From: Aphrophora alni
Taxonomy: Eukaryota > Arthropoda > Insecta > Hemiptera > Aphrophoridae
Length of the DNA: 64,000 bases
Direction of reading: 5' to 3'
Assembly: GCA_963513935.1 (NCBI GenBank)
Contig: OY740774.1
Location: forward strand, 29,531,949-29,595,948
Position 1 is the first letter of the stretch. Each line of letters begins with the position of its first letter. The notes below the pieces were generated by a model that was given only the letters and a program-made list of their open reading frames with translations, searched no databases and was not told where the DNA came from. The translations under genes and the position numbers were made by a program. Below are positions 35,161 through 47,300 of the stretch, piece after piece.

Positions 35161-37840
35161 TAATTATAAAAAAACTCCGTAATGTAATTGTAGAATTACT
35201 GTTGAAATATTTTAAGATAATAAATGGTGCATAAATATTGTATATAATTGTTCTATTCATTCACTGTTCAGAAAATACGAAATACAAGTTTAGTTTTAAA
35301 GCTTATGTAGATTTAAATAAAATATAAAGAAATTGTTGGAAAAGTTTTTTAAAATTAAAATTTTGCAGTTTAAATTTTTTTTATAAGGGGCTGTACCAAA
35401 ATTTGATTAAATCTGAATGTTTTTTAAATTCATATTTAGAATATACAAACTCAACTACCTTTGATCGAAACCGTTCAAGGTAAAAATCACCAAATCAGAA
35501 AGAAATTTAAAATATCTGAACCCAAACGAATATATCGACTAAAAACCCTTATTCTGTTGTTTTTTTTTAAATTTTATTTATTAATTTTTTTTTCTATGTC
35601 AGAAAACATATCAACGGAAATGTTTTAATATATTTTGTTAATTTTTATCTGTATACTGTAGAAGAGTTTTAAATCAATCAGACGTCTCACAGATATAAAA
35701 TCACATCTGATACCGACACAGTTTTCAAACATATAACCTGGTTTACATACAGTAGGTCACACTTATCAGATAGAATACTAACAACACTCATTCATTATTC
35801 AACAGATGATGTTGATATGTACGTATCATTTCATTATTATTTACATCACATTGTTTGCGGAATATATAACATTTTGCTGATTAATAATAACGATAACGCT
35901 TAAAATGTTTTTATATGTAAAATTGTATTCAATATGTATTTTTAATAGTTCCTGATAAGTTTGGAGCCTACATTTTATATACTCCGGTTTGGTTTCTTTA
36001 GTTTTATATAACATTACAACAATTCTTGATAAAACAGTTTAAATGGTCAAACGTGACGTAAATGTGTTTTCAGAGTAACTCCCATTATTATAGAGTGTAC
36101 TGACTTCTGAATAGAATTTTATTTGGTAAAGGTTTTACGAGATCTGATGTAATTCAAAATTTGTTTACGTTTATTCCACAGTGACATAATTCAACGGAGT
36201 GATGAAAACAAATTTTGAGGTGCATAGTATCATTTTCCTTTTAACTCTCCACTCCACTATGAAAGTTGAATGAGTTATTTTATATTGTGTATTTTGCTGA
36301 ACTCAATCCGTGAAATAAATTTGAATCTAATTCGTATACGACCTCTACAGTAAAATAAATGCTTAACATTATAAATATAAAAATGTGCAAATACGTAATA
36401 ATTTTCTCTTACTTCCATGCAAGAAACCAAAGATTAAATAAACTAACAATTCACAACTACATCCATACAAATTAAGTATCATATTACAGTAAAAAATATA
36501 TAATGAAACCATGGATGTTGTAAAAGATGAAATACATAATTTCAAAGTTTATATTTTAATAATTTTTTTGTGAAATGTTAATTTTTTTAACCAAAATCTA
36601 GTAAACCAGTTAGCTAAACAGAACATAAAAGGAAATATTTCACAGTTCAGGAAAATACTAACCTGCACTTGTCGGATGTTGAGGTTTATTTTTATATTTT
36701 TAAATATACTGATTAGGCTTAATTTTTTATTTTATTAATCTTTACGTATTACAAGTATTTGTACTGAGTTTTATGTATACATGTCCTTATCACCAATAGA
36801 TAAGGGGAGTGATTTATATACAATATTTTTATATTTTATTTTGTCTTCTAAAATGGCTGTTATTTATTATTGTTTGCTCATGTACATTCCAAGACATGTA
36901 CGCTGTGGTTCCAAATGAACCATGTCAAATTAAATTTAATAAACGTGTTATTTGTGGAACATTGTTATTTATAGTTCACTACGAAGTAAACTATAAGTTG
37001 TAGTGTGAGAAAGTAGTGCAATATTTATGTAAAATAAAATGTATAACAATAAGTGTATGAGACATTCTGGATCAAATCCTTGTGGGGGTTAAAAGCGTAC
37101 GGTGATGAACAAACAATGTGATGAAAAGTAGGGCGCTGCGACATGTTGGAAGTTCTGATTGAGAATGCTAGAATTAACTCGACTTGTTGATATTCATCTC
37201 GACTGTAAGTTATAAAGGCGGCCTAGACCCAGGACTATTGGGGCATAGTAAAATTACTCAACGATAAATCAATTCAGCAGTTGAAATACCTGTTAAAGTG
37301 TGAGCTGGGATAAAATACTTTAGAGTACTTAAACTAATTGGTTCACAATTTATTCCATAAAACAAAAGAGAAAGAAATTGCAGCAATCGTCCGAGAAATG
37401 CTTATTGTGTAGTTAGCTACACAAACACGACTCAGAATCAAATAAACTGTTCAATAAAAATATTTTCCCCTCAAGAAACGTAATCAATTCTATGTTTATT
37501 TAGAGATACATAAATATATCAATAATTTAATGGATGAAACAGTTCCATCCAACTTCTGTATTCTTACAAATATCTTAATGAAATGCCAACTGATGTAATA
37601 AATGGGTATTTGTTCATGAACATTCAAACTATCATTTTAATAAAACACATATTTTATATTAGTAGCATCAAATTATATTCATATACTGTAATGGGAAAAC
37701 AATTACAATAATTTCAAGTATTAAAAATAATCAATTGTTAATTTTCTGATTTGTAAAATTATAAATTGGAGTTATCAAGTACCAATTGAATACTATTGTG
37801 TCTAAAATTAAAATTGCCAGAAGTAAGGTGTTTGTACAAG
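35161..37840. other. AT-rich spacer
   Basis: No gene. The frame at 36809-37003 is hydrophobic by AT composition only. A mixed-composition patch at 37060-37260 (GGGCGCTGCGACATGTTGG, GGCGGCCTAGACCC) has no frame and no second copy. Confidence 0.45.
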
Positions 37841-37844
37841 TTTT

Positions 37845-38050
37845 TTAACCTCAAGGGCTCTCTTATATTGAGTACAGGATAAGCTATCTCGAATGACCCT
37901 AGCTGAATCTACATCTTTTGATCCCTTTCTTACATCATTCGTATTAGGGCTCCATAGATCAACTCTTGTCTCTTTCGATCCTAGGGTATTCAACAGTTTT
38001 GGGTCTGTGTTATTTGTACTTTTCTCCCTTTTTTAAGGAGATGGAAAAGT
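37845..38050 (-). repeat. Interspersed repeat family A (antisense copy)
   Basis: The plus strand shows CTCAAGGGCTCTC, TATTGAGTACAGG, TAGCTGAATCTACATC, TAGATCAACTCTTGTC and TAGGGTATTCAAC in family order. The minus frame at 37808-37993 is a by-product. Confidence 0.6.
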
Positions 38051-39735
38051 GAGAGGTATTTATTTCGATTTTAAACAAAATGAAGTTGAAAATTGTACAC
38101 AAATTTGTAGGCGCTGTAACATGGAGCTCAACGTCATTCTATTGTTTTGATTATTGCAATGTATTTATTTGAAAATCGTCCAGAGTAAGGTAAATAATTA
38201 AGGGGATAAGTAAATTATGGGTATTGTAATCTTAATATTGCGGAATACTCATCACGAACTATTAAATGAATTAGAAATCTATTATCAACCTTATCACAAA
38301 AAGGAACTAATCTTTTTTTTGTGTGTTGCGCTAATTTTGTCTAGGAGTGTATTATAGTATTCGCTTTAATTGATTATACTGTTGCAGAGCTAAGCTGTCA
38401 ATATGGTATATGGTCACGTTTGGACATATTTAATTGCCGCATGTATATAGACTATTATAACACAGACGTTTAACACCACAAATAAATACACAATAAACAC
38501 TAATCGTGTTTAAACACTAATGTTTTTGGAGAGGAGGGTATAATAGTAAACATAAATACTTTCTTTATACACTAGGTCTAAGAGAGTCGACCTAATCTAT
38601 TTTATATCTCCCTAACATGTTTCTAGTTAAATTACTAAAATATTCAACTACGCTCAAGGAGACTATGCCCCCACTTTTAGGACAGCATCTACTATAAATA
38701 TAATTAAAATGTGTGACACTACAATTCAACAAATGATAGCGGGACATTTAGGTACGTCTTGTCTGGTAAATATAATATTATTAACTCTTTTATATAACGT
38801 ATGTGTAATACTGTAGGCCTATAACAATAGATGATCAAATTGAAGTTAGTTCAAACACTACTTTTTTTTTTTAAGTGATTCATGACACGTTTATTGATAG
38901 ATGACTTTCATTGTTTTTACAATTATAAAAATTGGTTAAGTTTAAACTGTTGGCTAATTACAGAATAAAAGTAATAGTACTGTTGTTTTAAGTGTATAGA
39001 TTATATTTTTAAAATAATTAAAGAATTATTAAAAGGACGATGTTTTTACATTGAGTAATAATAAACGACTGCAACAACCCAAAGGTGCATTATTGAACGT
39101 TTATTTTCTGCGACAATAAATGGAGAGAATTGAATTAAAGTGTTTTGTAGATTGAATACCAAGTAATGGATGGTCGTTCTGTGCAGCAACTCTGAAGGTA
39201 AACTGTTTTATTTAATTAAGTTTAAAGTTTAGTGAATGGACTAAATGTAATAAAAATGAATGTACGAACTTTTTGGTGTTCTTCGTAGTGTAAAATATTT
39301 TTGACATTAATTTATATGTTTCAAATCACGAAACATTCTATCATTTATCTGTAAACATTCTATTGAAATAACGACCTTTACTAATGTTTATCTTATTGTT
39401 AAAACACATAATATTTCAGTAGTTAAAATCGAAACATTTGTAAAACATCTAACGTTCCTGATATGTGCATATCCAGATTTTGTTTTGTTTTGCTAATGTA
39501 AGTCTTACACATTTTTGCAACCGTAAAATCTTTGTGATAATTTAATTTGACTATTACTGGGAGTATCCACCGACTCATATTAGAACATATAGTTTTGATG
39601 CGTAACACAAGATATTGAAATAAACAAGATTTAATTAAATACATAAATGAAGAGTTAATAAGTCTTACTGAAATCTAATTAAAGATGCAATATCCCATTA
39701 TACAATATAAATAAATATAGAGCTTGATTTGTGAG
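38051..39735. other. AT-rich spacer
   Basis: Nothing recognised beyond A/T runs. The minus frame at 39423-39644 lacks any domain. Confidence 0.45.
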
Positions 39736-39739
39736 AAGT

Positions 39740-39975
39740 TGTAAATTACCATAAAACTTGAAAACTATTTCTCACAAATAAGTTTAAAAATCAAAACCTT
39801 TTCAACGACAATGTCTCCATCTTTAATGATGTATGACCTAAAATAATAAAAATAAATGATTATAGTTCAAACAGTTGTTTTTATTATTGTAACTCATACA
39901 TCACTGAAGATAGTGACATTTTAGTTGAAACGAGTTTGATTTAATAATCTTATGGTGAGCAATTTATAATTGAAT
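39740..39975 (-). repeat. Palindromic element H, copy 1 (inverted partner 53650-53875)
   Basis: Contains a 37-nt imperfect inverted repeat. Arm 39800-39836 starts TTTCAACGACAATGTC and ends GATGTATGA; arm 39894-39930 starts TCATACATCACTGAAG and ends TAGTTGAAA. They flank about 57 bp. CTGAAGA...GAAA boxes like those of Penelope tails appear in the second arm. The 53.7-kb copy is in the opposite orientation and has less symmetric arms. Confidence 0.55.
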
Positions 39976-40184
39976 TTTTTATCAATGATATATTCACATA
40001 TTTTAAATTAAACATTAGAAAGGTCGGGAACTATGTAAATCTCCTAAAACTGTCCTTTAAGTATATTGTTTACACAATCCAATAATAATACTTATAAACT
40101 TAATGAAAACTCATTTACTGTTGCTTTCGTTTGAGTAAAAACACATTAGAGCCTAGTTGGTAGCATGTTACCTAGTTTATAATA

Positions 40185-40380
40185 TCCTTGCTTACGAACC
40201 GAAAAAACTCGAATACACTAATAGCGACAGGGTTGGAAAAGAACAAGTAGTTTGTATAGAGAGACCCGATAAGAAAGATGAAAGAGTAGTGTCTAACCCA
40301 AAACAACATGAACAAAATGTAGATTGAGCTCCCTCGGCATTGCGAACCTGTACTTCCTATATGAGATCTTGAGGGCATGT
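40185..40380 (+). repeat. Interspersed repeat family A (sense copy)
   Basis: Shows ACTCGAATACACTAATAGCG, AGATGAAAGAGTAGTG, TCTAACCCAAAACAACATG, GTAGATTGAGCTCCCTCGG and TTGCGAACCTGTACT. The minus frame 40172-40378 is its shadow. Confidence 0.65.
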
Positions 40381-40995
40381 TTTTTTAAATCAATAACAGA
40401 TATAGTCTAGTGCAAGCAGCAACAGTATTTTTGTCTCGATTGTTTTCATCGTTCAAAGCGAATAGTTGCAGACACTTACTATTTTTAAGTTTGCTTCATT
40501 AAAATCCATTTTCTGTGCGTTATTCAAAACCACGGGGATTTACATATTAATATTGCAACTATTCGTGGCACCAAGTCATTAAAACCTAATATAATATATA
40601 GGGCAACGTAATTTTAGGTAAAAATATTAAATGCAATACTATATTACCTCGATAGTCCGTCAACTGCTTTATAAAAATGTTTTAAGACATACATGTTAAG
40701 TAGCTGCAATCTTATATTCAGTTAAAAATTAAAAGCTCATAAATATGCCTATAAATTAATACCTTTTTTGTGATCCTTTAGCAATCTTAATTAAAATCTT
40801 ATATTACATTGTTTTGCTTTTATACCATCGTCAGTATACAAAAACAATTAAAAACATGACATTGCACAAAACACACTCCACGCAAATAAGCTATATATTT
40901 AAAATCCCTCTGTTGGACTTACAGGTACGACTCACATATAACTAAGTGATCGGGAAGGGTTTTATATTAAAAGCTCGTTCGCTTAAGCTTATCGA
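40381..40995. other. AT-rich spacer
   Basis: No feature found. It lies just outside the left arm of the large inverted duplication. Confidence 0.5.
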
Positions 40996-41879
40996 TTAAA
41001 CAAACACAAAAAATAACAAAAAAATAGTCAGCAATACTTATATGCACAAGTCTTAACAGCTAGAGGTATAATATCGTATGTTACGACCAAACAATTGTAT
41101 AGTTTTCAACTGTCATTACTATTAACACACAGGGCAACATTTCTAAACAAGATAAGGCAAGGTCGGCCGTAGATCTTACATCAACCATTGTCTTTCGTGA
41201 CATTTATAGACTTATGTTTATTTGTGTAATAAGCAGTCTTTTTGTTTTTCTTACTCTTACTGTTTTTATCGTTTTTCTTTAATTGACAAACTGAATCGTC
41301 AAGATTTAAATGTTTATCTGAAGATGGTTTTACTGTCCCTTAATTTTTTACTAACCTATCACACGACGGAGGATATCCAGGTAATAAATTATTAAATTCA
41401 AAATGTTTACCTAAAAGACTGTTTCATATTTAATAAAAATTACTTGGATACTGCAAATCAAGTTCCAATATAATATTTATCATAATTTAATTCGTTACTT
41501 CTGTGTTCTATTAAAAATAATAAAATTTCTTCTTTTTTGAAATATTACTGATTTTTTTTTTATGTATCACACTTACGGGTGATAAGTGGGTGTAAAAGTG
41601 TTTTATCTTAACAACATTTTAAGGAAATATTGAAAAGTATACTTAAATATTTAAATAAAATCTAAGCTCTCTTGTTGTTCATAAATTGTTCATAAGAGTG
41701 AATTATATTCGATGAGCACTGATAGGTATTTTACCTTTTAGCAACAATTAGTACAAGATGATTCCAGCCATAATTGTCGGCCCCAGCAACAATTTTCAAG
41801 GTAGTACTAGAAGATATTTCAATTGTAATGGATAAACGTTGGTTTCAAGAGATTCGAAATTTTATAAAAAAATGATTGG

Positions 41880-42430
41880 TATATCAAGGCATCTTCTATT
41901 AGGGTATGTTTGAAACAGTAGTTACACGGGTTTTCTCGTAATTGTGTAATTGTCTAAATTGGCTGGCCTTAAATAGCCTCGTAGTTGTGTTTACATTTTA
42001 CAAAATCTCACTTCGCTCGTTCTACTCATTCTCTGGTGGAGCCTCGAGAAACTCTACATGTGCGAAGGAGCCCTCAGTCGAATCTCCTAACGATACTAAT
42101 ATAAATTGTTCTTGTTAGATCCGGTTTCAAATACATTTTGACAATAACTTGGCTATTTATCACCATAGAGAGGCGGAGATGGTACCGTTATATGTGGAAA
42201 CCTAAGACTTGTACCTAATTAAAAAATTAAATAGCAAACGAGATGTGAACGAAAAACTATTTTAAAGGCTCTATTTTGACATTTCCAACATTTTTTTTTT
42301 GAATATCAAAAGGGTTATACCAAATTTACTTTCTTTTTTATTTTTGAATCTGATGTCGTGCTTAGGTACAGACGTCATTGACACAAACGGAGACGGATGG
42401 ATGGCATATCGAAAATGAATATTTAGAAAT
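41880..42430 (+). repeat. Interspersed repeat family C, copy 2
   Basis: Shows CTCACTTCGCTCGTTC, AGCCTCGAGAAACTCTACA, TTATTTATC-like ACCATAGAGAGG, GGTACCGTTATATG and ATGTCGTGCTTAGGTACAG in family order. It is absent from the matching place of the right arm, so it probably inserted after the inverted duplication or was lost from the other arm. Confidence 0.6.
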
Positions 42431-42737
42431 CATGGTAATAACGATAATTCAAAAAACAGAAGTCGAAAGTTATTACTATGACTAAACCTTGTCTAAGTAA
42501 AATGATATAGGACTTACGATAAAACGGGGAAGTTGCATCTTGTCATTTATCCCTAGCACCAACGTGCAGATTTGAAATTGGTAAACATTATCTTCTTGGA
42601 TACTCGTTTCAGATAAACTAATTAGATTAGAAAACATTTTAAACTTATTGTCCTAGACTAAAATTCACTATTATTCTTCACCTATATATATGTTAAAACG
42701 TAAACAATCTCTACAAATTAGTTTTTTTAATGAAACG

Positions 42738-42983
42738 TTTTCTTTAGAATCGTAACTAAAAAGAACTTCACAATTACATTGCACAGTCTCCAGGACTCCC
42801 CAGTTGTGTTATCCCAATCTACGAACCCTCTCGTAAGACAGTAAACGTAAACTCTCCGCCATTGTATAAATCAAGAGCTTTGGTGGCTAACAAGGGAAAA
42901 CTAAACGCTGAGCACTGTCTCAATTAATTACTTTACAATCCCCAAAACTCAGTCCAGTCACTTCTTGTCAGTGCTTTCTGTAA
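42738..42983 (+). other. Highly conserved 246-bp core, left copy
   Basis: Compared with the reverse complement of 51781-52026, this block has the same length (246 bp), no indel and about four substitutions by eye (near 42773, 42781, 42855 and 42940). Immediately outside, similarity drops clearly and indels appear. All frames contain stops. Words inside include GGACTCCCCAGTTGTG, AATCAAGAGCTTTGGTGGC and CTCAATTAATTACTTTAC. It is a candidate conserved non-coding element, or a gene-conversion patch, within the inverted duplication. Confidence 0.85.
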
Positions 42984-43814
42984 GGGTTAAATTGTAAAGG
43001 CGGAAAGATTTGTCAAATATTCATAGAAACGTCAATATCTGAGCCGGCAGTAAGACATTTTAAACTGTTACGAATGTTATGTTCTTTTAAAATCTGAACG
43101 TGTTACTTTTAAAGATAAGGTTTTTATCGGAAATATATAGCCATTTTGTTGTAGTGTTTATATTTGTGCAGACACACAAGGACAGTAACATATGAAAACA
43201 ATTTTTACATTAATATTATATAAGCAAGTTTATTTAACTACTAATATATATCAATTCTGTAGACCAATAAATAATGTATTTTTAAATACTATTGACACGT
43301 ATAACGAACAATAATACATTTACGTTAGTTCGAATATACAATTCATATATTAGTTATAATAAATTAGTTTAAAATGGAAATTTTTTAATATAGATGTTCT
43401 CGAAGTTGTTTTTGAAACCCAATCATTTAAAACAGAATATTCAATCAATATTCTATGACTTGTTACCTCCAGGTTACATTCCTTGTTGAGGAAGTAAATT
43501 ATCAATCGACATGAATCTTAAAACAACCAACAAGACGAAAGAGATAAGTTAACACTGTTCTTAACAAAGAAGACTGTGAAAGATGGGTACAAAAAGAGTT
43601 AAGAAAATATGTGTTATAAAGAAAGGATGATATTTTGAACTTATAATATGTGAGGCTACTAGATACTCATAAACTTGTTATTTAGAAATACATTTATTTA
43701 ATTTCAGAAGAACTTAGATTATTATTGCTGAGAGACTTTTAGTATCTCTCTTTAATATTTTTGAATTTAGCTTGAGTTATATTAAGGGTTTTGGAATATT
43801 CAAAACAAATACTC

Positions 43815-44060
43815 AGGAATTCACTATAGTGAAAACGGAAGTGGCAATTTCTATAAAACCTAGGATGATCTACACCTCTTGTTATTAAATTAAGTCTTGC
43901 ATTATATGGATCCCTTTTATCTTTCTAATCTGGTTTCTCTGGACCAACTCTTATTCCTACCCTAACATTATTAGACTATTCAGGGGTCATTGTTTCATGA
44001 TTTTCTCCTTATCTTTATTTTATAACCCATAGACCACGAATCAAAATCAAACAAGAGTAA
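43815..44060 (-). repeat. Interspersed repeat family A (antisense copy)
   Basis: Shows the terminal palindrome as TTCACTATAGTGAA, then GAAGTGGCAATTTC, CTGGACCAACTCTTATTCC, ACCCTAACATTATTAGAC and TATTCAGGGGTC. It marks the start of block B that recurs at 54.1-56.6 kb. Confidence 0.65.
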
Positions 44061-45579
44061 CTTATAATAATATAGTCAATAAATTTAAATGTTATTTTTC
44101 ATTATTTTATATACTTTTAATCAAATAATACATATTTTGAGTCTTAAATACTTGTTAAAATATAAATTAATATTATATAAGATAATTCTAATGTTACCAA
44201 TTTTATGATTAAGTTTATAATCATGTCAGAATCACGGGTTCTTAGTAGAAACATCCCTTAATTAGGTTAGGTTAAAAGGTCATGTTCGTTGATGCGTATT
44301 GTGTGTCCCAAAACTGATTATCACTTCGACGTCCTCAGGCCTAAACACACAGTGATTTACTTAAACTCTGCCTTTGCAAATACATGATTTCTAAAATAAA
44401 TAACACTGTCTGGGACTGTATATATATTGTTGCACTCTAACAGATTGTTGTGTGTTTAATTATTTTATATTAACTAGTCAATACTACTTAAAAATATGTT
44501 TAAAATGTAGTATTTACAATGTTATATTACAAAAAACTTGTCCCAACTCAGCTGGATTACTTATACTATATAACTAATCTTTTTAAATGTTCCATGTGAA
44601 ACAGCTAGTTTGACGACCTCCGTATTGTTAACAACACATTTTCATAAGATACACAAAATGACTTATAGTTTCTTGCAGGATATAAGAAAGAATTTATAAA
44701 ATTAGTTTTAAATGGCTACCACAAAAAACAAAAATATAAAATCTATATTTCAGAAACACAATTCTTCATCGAAAAATATATTATATTTAGAAGACTGTCA
44801 GTAGCTGAACTTAAAAAACTCAATTTTAAAACGTATTATATTAAATTTAATTATTCTTGAAAAACACTAAGATGATCTGCTATAACGATTTTTGACTAAT
44901 ATGCTGATATGTTTTAATCTATTAAGTTATTTGCCCTTCTAGTTTTCAAAGTCAATAAAAAGTCTTTATCCAAACAATATCTTATATCACTAGATGTAAT
45001 AAATTGCAACCCACTTTAAATTTTTTAAAACGTGAAGTTTTAAAAATGTATGATATTTTGAAGGACTAAAGAAATTTATTTTTATATATAGGGTATTTCC
45101 TAATTCTCCAATCTAAATTGTACTTAAATTATAAATAGTGTTACCCCATTTAATGGTAATAATCAGAGAGAAAAGTCATAAGTACTGGATGTGTCTGCGT
45201 TGTCCTTAAACGGATGAAAATCTAGGTAAAGCTGCTAAAATAACACGTAGCTGTAAAAATTAAGGAAACTTATTCTTGTAGAAAATTTGATTAAAAGGCA
45301 GTTTGGTAAATTATAAAGCAATAATTCAAAATATAAAACTCTGTCTGATATTTAGTACATTTCCTTTTATTCGTTGTGTATGTGTGGGGTGGGGGTGCAC
45401 AAAAGCAATTTTGAGAATATATGTTTGGAAGTGTCTCCTTAGAAAACAGGATTAACTTATACAATAATATTCTAAAATTATTTTCCTTCAGTTGGTTCTA
45501 TACAAAGTGGTGTATTTTATAAAAAATATTAACGTAACTATTTTATAACTCACTACAACTAAAATAATTGTTCCCGTGT

Positions 45580-45825
45580 TTAAAGGCGAAAACCCTTTGG
45601 CCTATCTTCACCTCATACAAAAAGGAAGAAAACATCATGAAATAAAGACTCATTAAATACTATAATAGAGCAAGAGTCGGGAAGAAATCAGAGGTAGTCA
45701 AGAGAGATCGGTTTTTAAATTTGAAAGAGTCGCCCAAGATTACAAGACAAACTGTATGTATCCAAATAGGTCTTATCGAAATTGCTACTTCTTTACTCAC
45801 TATATGTAAGCACCTAGCGTATTAT
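45580..45825 (+). repeat. Interspersed repeat family A (sense copy)
   Basis: Shows GGCGAAAACCCTTTGGCC, CAAAAAGGAAGAAAACATC, ATAGAGCAAGAGTCGGG, GAGTCGCCCAAGATTACAAG and TACTCACTATATGTAAGC. The last is a damaged form of the CTCACTATAGTGAG terminus. Its counterpart in block B copy 2 is at 55.94-56.13 kb, so this insertion predates the duplication. Confidence 0.65.
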
Positions 45826-46599
45826 TACAAATATACAAATGAGTTTTAGAGCGTCACACAGGTGCTCGTGTGATGGGTCACAACTTTGACAGATGATATT
45901 GTTTGAACTAACTGCAATTATAAAATAAATTTGTAAAATAAGAAGAATGGAATGAACTACTGAAACGTCACCCTTTGAATACTGTAATAACGTTAGGGTG
46001 GAAAGTGAAATGTGTAGATCCAATTCGGTTTCCTCAGGTATTCCATCCCCGTATTCATTATAATGAACCCTTATGGGTAAAATTGTTTTATATGCATAGT
46101 TTTCTCTATATGTTTAATGATGTAATTGTTTTATTTAGAAAAATAAATCTATTTCAGTTGTTAAGCTATGTAGATTTTATAAGTGAAATGAATTTATAAT
46201 TAAGGAAAGCTATTTCCCCCTCTTTCATTAAGAGTACTTCTGATCTATAGCCTTTCAAAATATGAAATAATATTAAAAGTAATGACGTGGCCTTTAGAGA
46301 TATACTGAGAGGGTGAAGGAAGACGTTTATAAATTGTTGAGCAATAAAATCCAACCCTTATTGTTCATGAGTCATTTTTACATCTATTAAAGAGTAATTG
46401 TTTGTTAAAGTGCTTCTCGTTTTATAATCGTTGTCATTTAAGTAACCAATAATTTCGAAACACGGAGTCTGTTAATATTTTCAATAGAACATATTTTAGA
46501 TGTATTTTGGAAAATTAGAAATGTCATTGTGATACAATAACACTGTAATAGATAAACCTTAACTCTGAAGTGTTTCTAGATACAGTATTTAACATGACA

Positions 46600-46810
46600 C
46601 TTATGTAGGATCTCAAACTCTCGTGGGATCGTACGGGCTTAGTAACCTTGAAGGATCCGTGGTGAAACTACAACTTGTTTCATCTAATCATGGGTTAGAT
46701 TCCTCTCTTGCAGCTATACTATCAGGATTATCTTGATCAACTCTTGTTTTCCCCGTAATTAAAGAATTCAATTTTTATTTTACTTATTTACCAGACTGGT
46801 TAACTTATTA
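46600..46810 (-). repeat. Interspersed repeat family A (antisense, tandem unit 1)
   Basis: Shows GATCTCAAACTCTCG, GTACGGGCTTAG, CATGGGTTAGATTCCTCTC and TCTTGATCAACTCTTG. First of three head-to-tail antisense copies; mirror image of the sense cluster at 49.16-49.88 kb. Confidence 0.65.
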
Positions 46811-46839
46811 ATGTTCTTTATACGGATGACTCCTAAGTG

Positions 46840-47045
46840 GCTCACTTTAATAAGTTCGGACATTGGAAAATTCGAGGTACCATAAATTAATTTACACCTT
46901 TTTTTCAATCTAGTACCGGTACTAGTTTAAATCCCTTTCATTTATTGTTCCCATTAGATATCGTTTTACCAAATCTTGTTCGTTTTCGACACAAGAGCAT
47001 TCTACTGGTCGTTCACGGGCTAATATAATAAATGTTTTTTTATAA
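46840..47045 (-). repeat. Interspersed repeat family A (antisense, tandem unit 2, degraded)
   Basis: Recognised by AAATCCCTTTCATTTATTG, ACCAAATCTTGTTCG and a TTTTTTTATAAGGATGA tail. The first part is eroded. Confidence 0.45.
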
Positions 47046-47064
47046 GGATGAATCCTGAGTGCCT

Positions 47065-47300
47065 CACTTTTTTCAGTATATGCATTGGAAAACATGAGAG
47101 ACCCTAACTGAATCTACATAATTTTTCTCTATTCTTGGATTAGATCCCTCTATTTCGTCTTTCCTATTTCTTCACCAACTCTTGTTTTTTTTTCGGCCCT
47201 GTCGCTATTAGAGTACTTGAGTATTTGAGTATTGGCTTTACTTTTTGTTATTTTTTTTATAAGGCAATGATTACTGCGAGGTTTTTTGCATATAAATAAC
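47065..47300 (-). repeat. Interspersed repeat family A (antisense, tandem unit 3)
   Basis: Well preserved: GAATCTACATAATTTTTC, GGATTAGATCCCTCTATTTC, TCACCAACTCTTG, CGGCCCTGTCGCTATTAGAG and AAGGCAATGATTACTGCGAGG. Confidence 0.65.

Larger units (their letters stand above)
43815..46550 (+). repeat. Block B, copy 1 (direct third copy at 54095-56620)
   Basis: The stretch matches 54.1-56.6 kb in order and orientation. Shared phrases are GGCCTAAACACACAGTG with TTACTTAAACTCTGCC (44338), AACAACACATTT with AAAATGACTTATAG (44632), TAAAATAACACGTAGCTG (45238), AGAGATATACTGA (46296) and AATAAAATCCAAC (46344). No frame survives in both copies, so the short ORFs here are not genes. Confidence 0.7.
41000..47300 (+). 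repeat. Left arm of a large inverted duplication (partner 49165-53160)
   Basis: Going inward, left-arm blocks match the reverse complement of right-arm blocks in order: 41010-41130 with 52960-53110 (ATCGTATGTTACGACCAAAC), 41565-41680 with 52420-52510 (TTACGGGTGATAAGTG), 42470-43045 with 51725-52270, 45980-46600 with 49870-50340, and 46600-47300 with 49165-49875 (family A clusters). Spacer sequence between blocks is often unalignable and parts are missing from the right arm. The event is therefore old. No protein-coding gene is seen in either arm. Confidence 0.75.

Noticed and set aside
44262..44276. TTAGGTTAGG, resembling the insect telomere repeat
   Set aside because: Only two units in unrelated sequence; not an array.
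45814..46199. Overlapping frames on both strands
   Set aside because: They lie in duplicated block B, and the copy at 55.8-56.3 kb breaks them.
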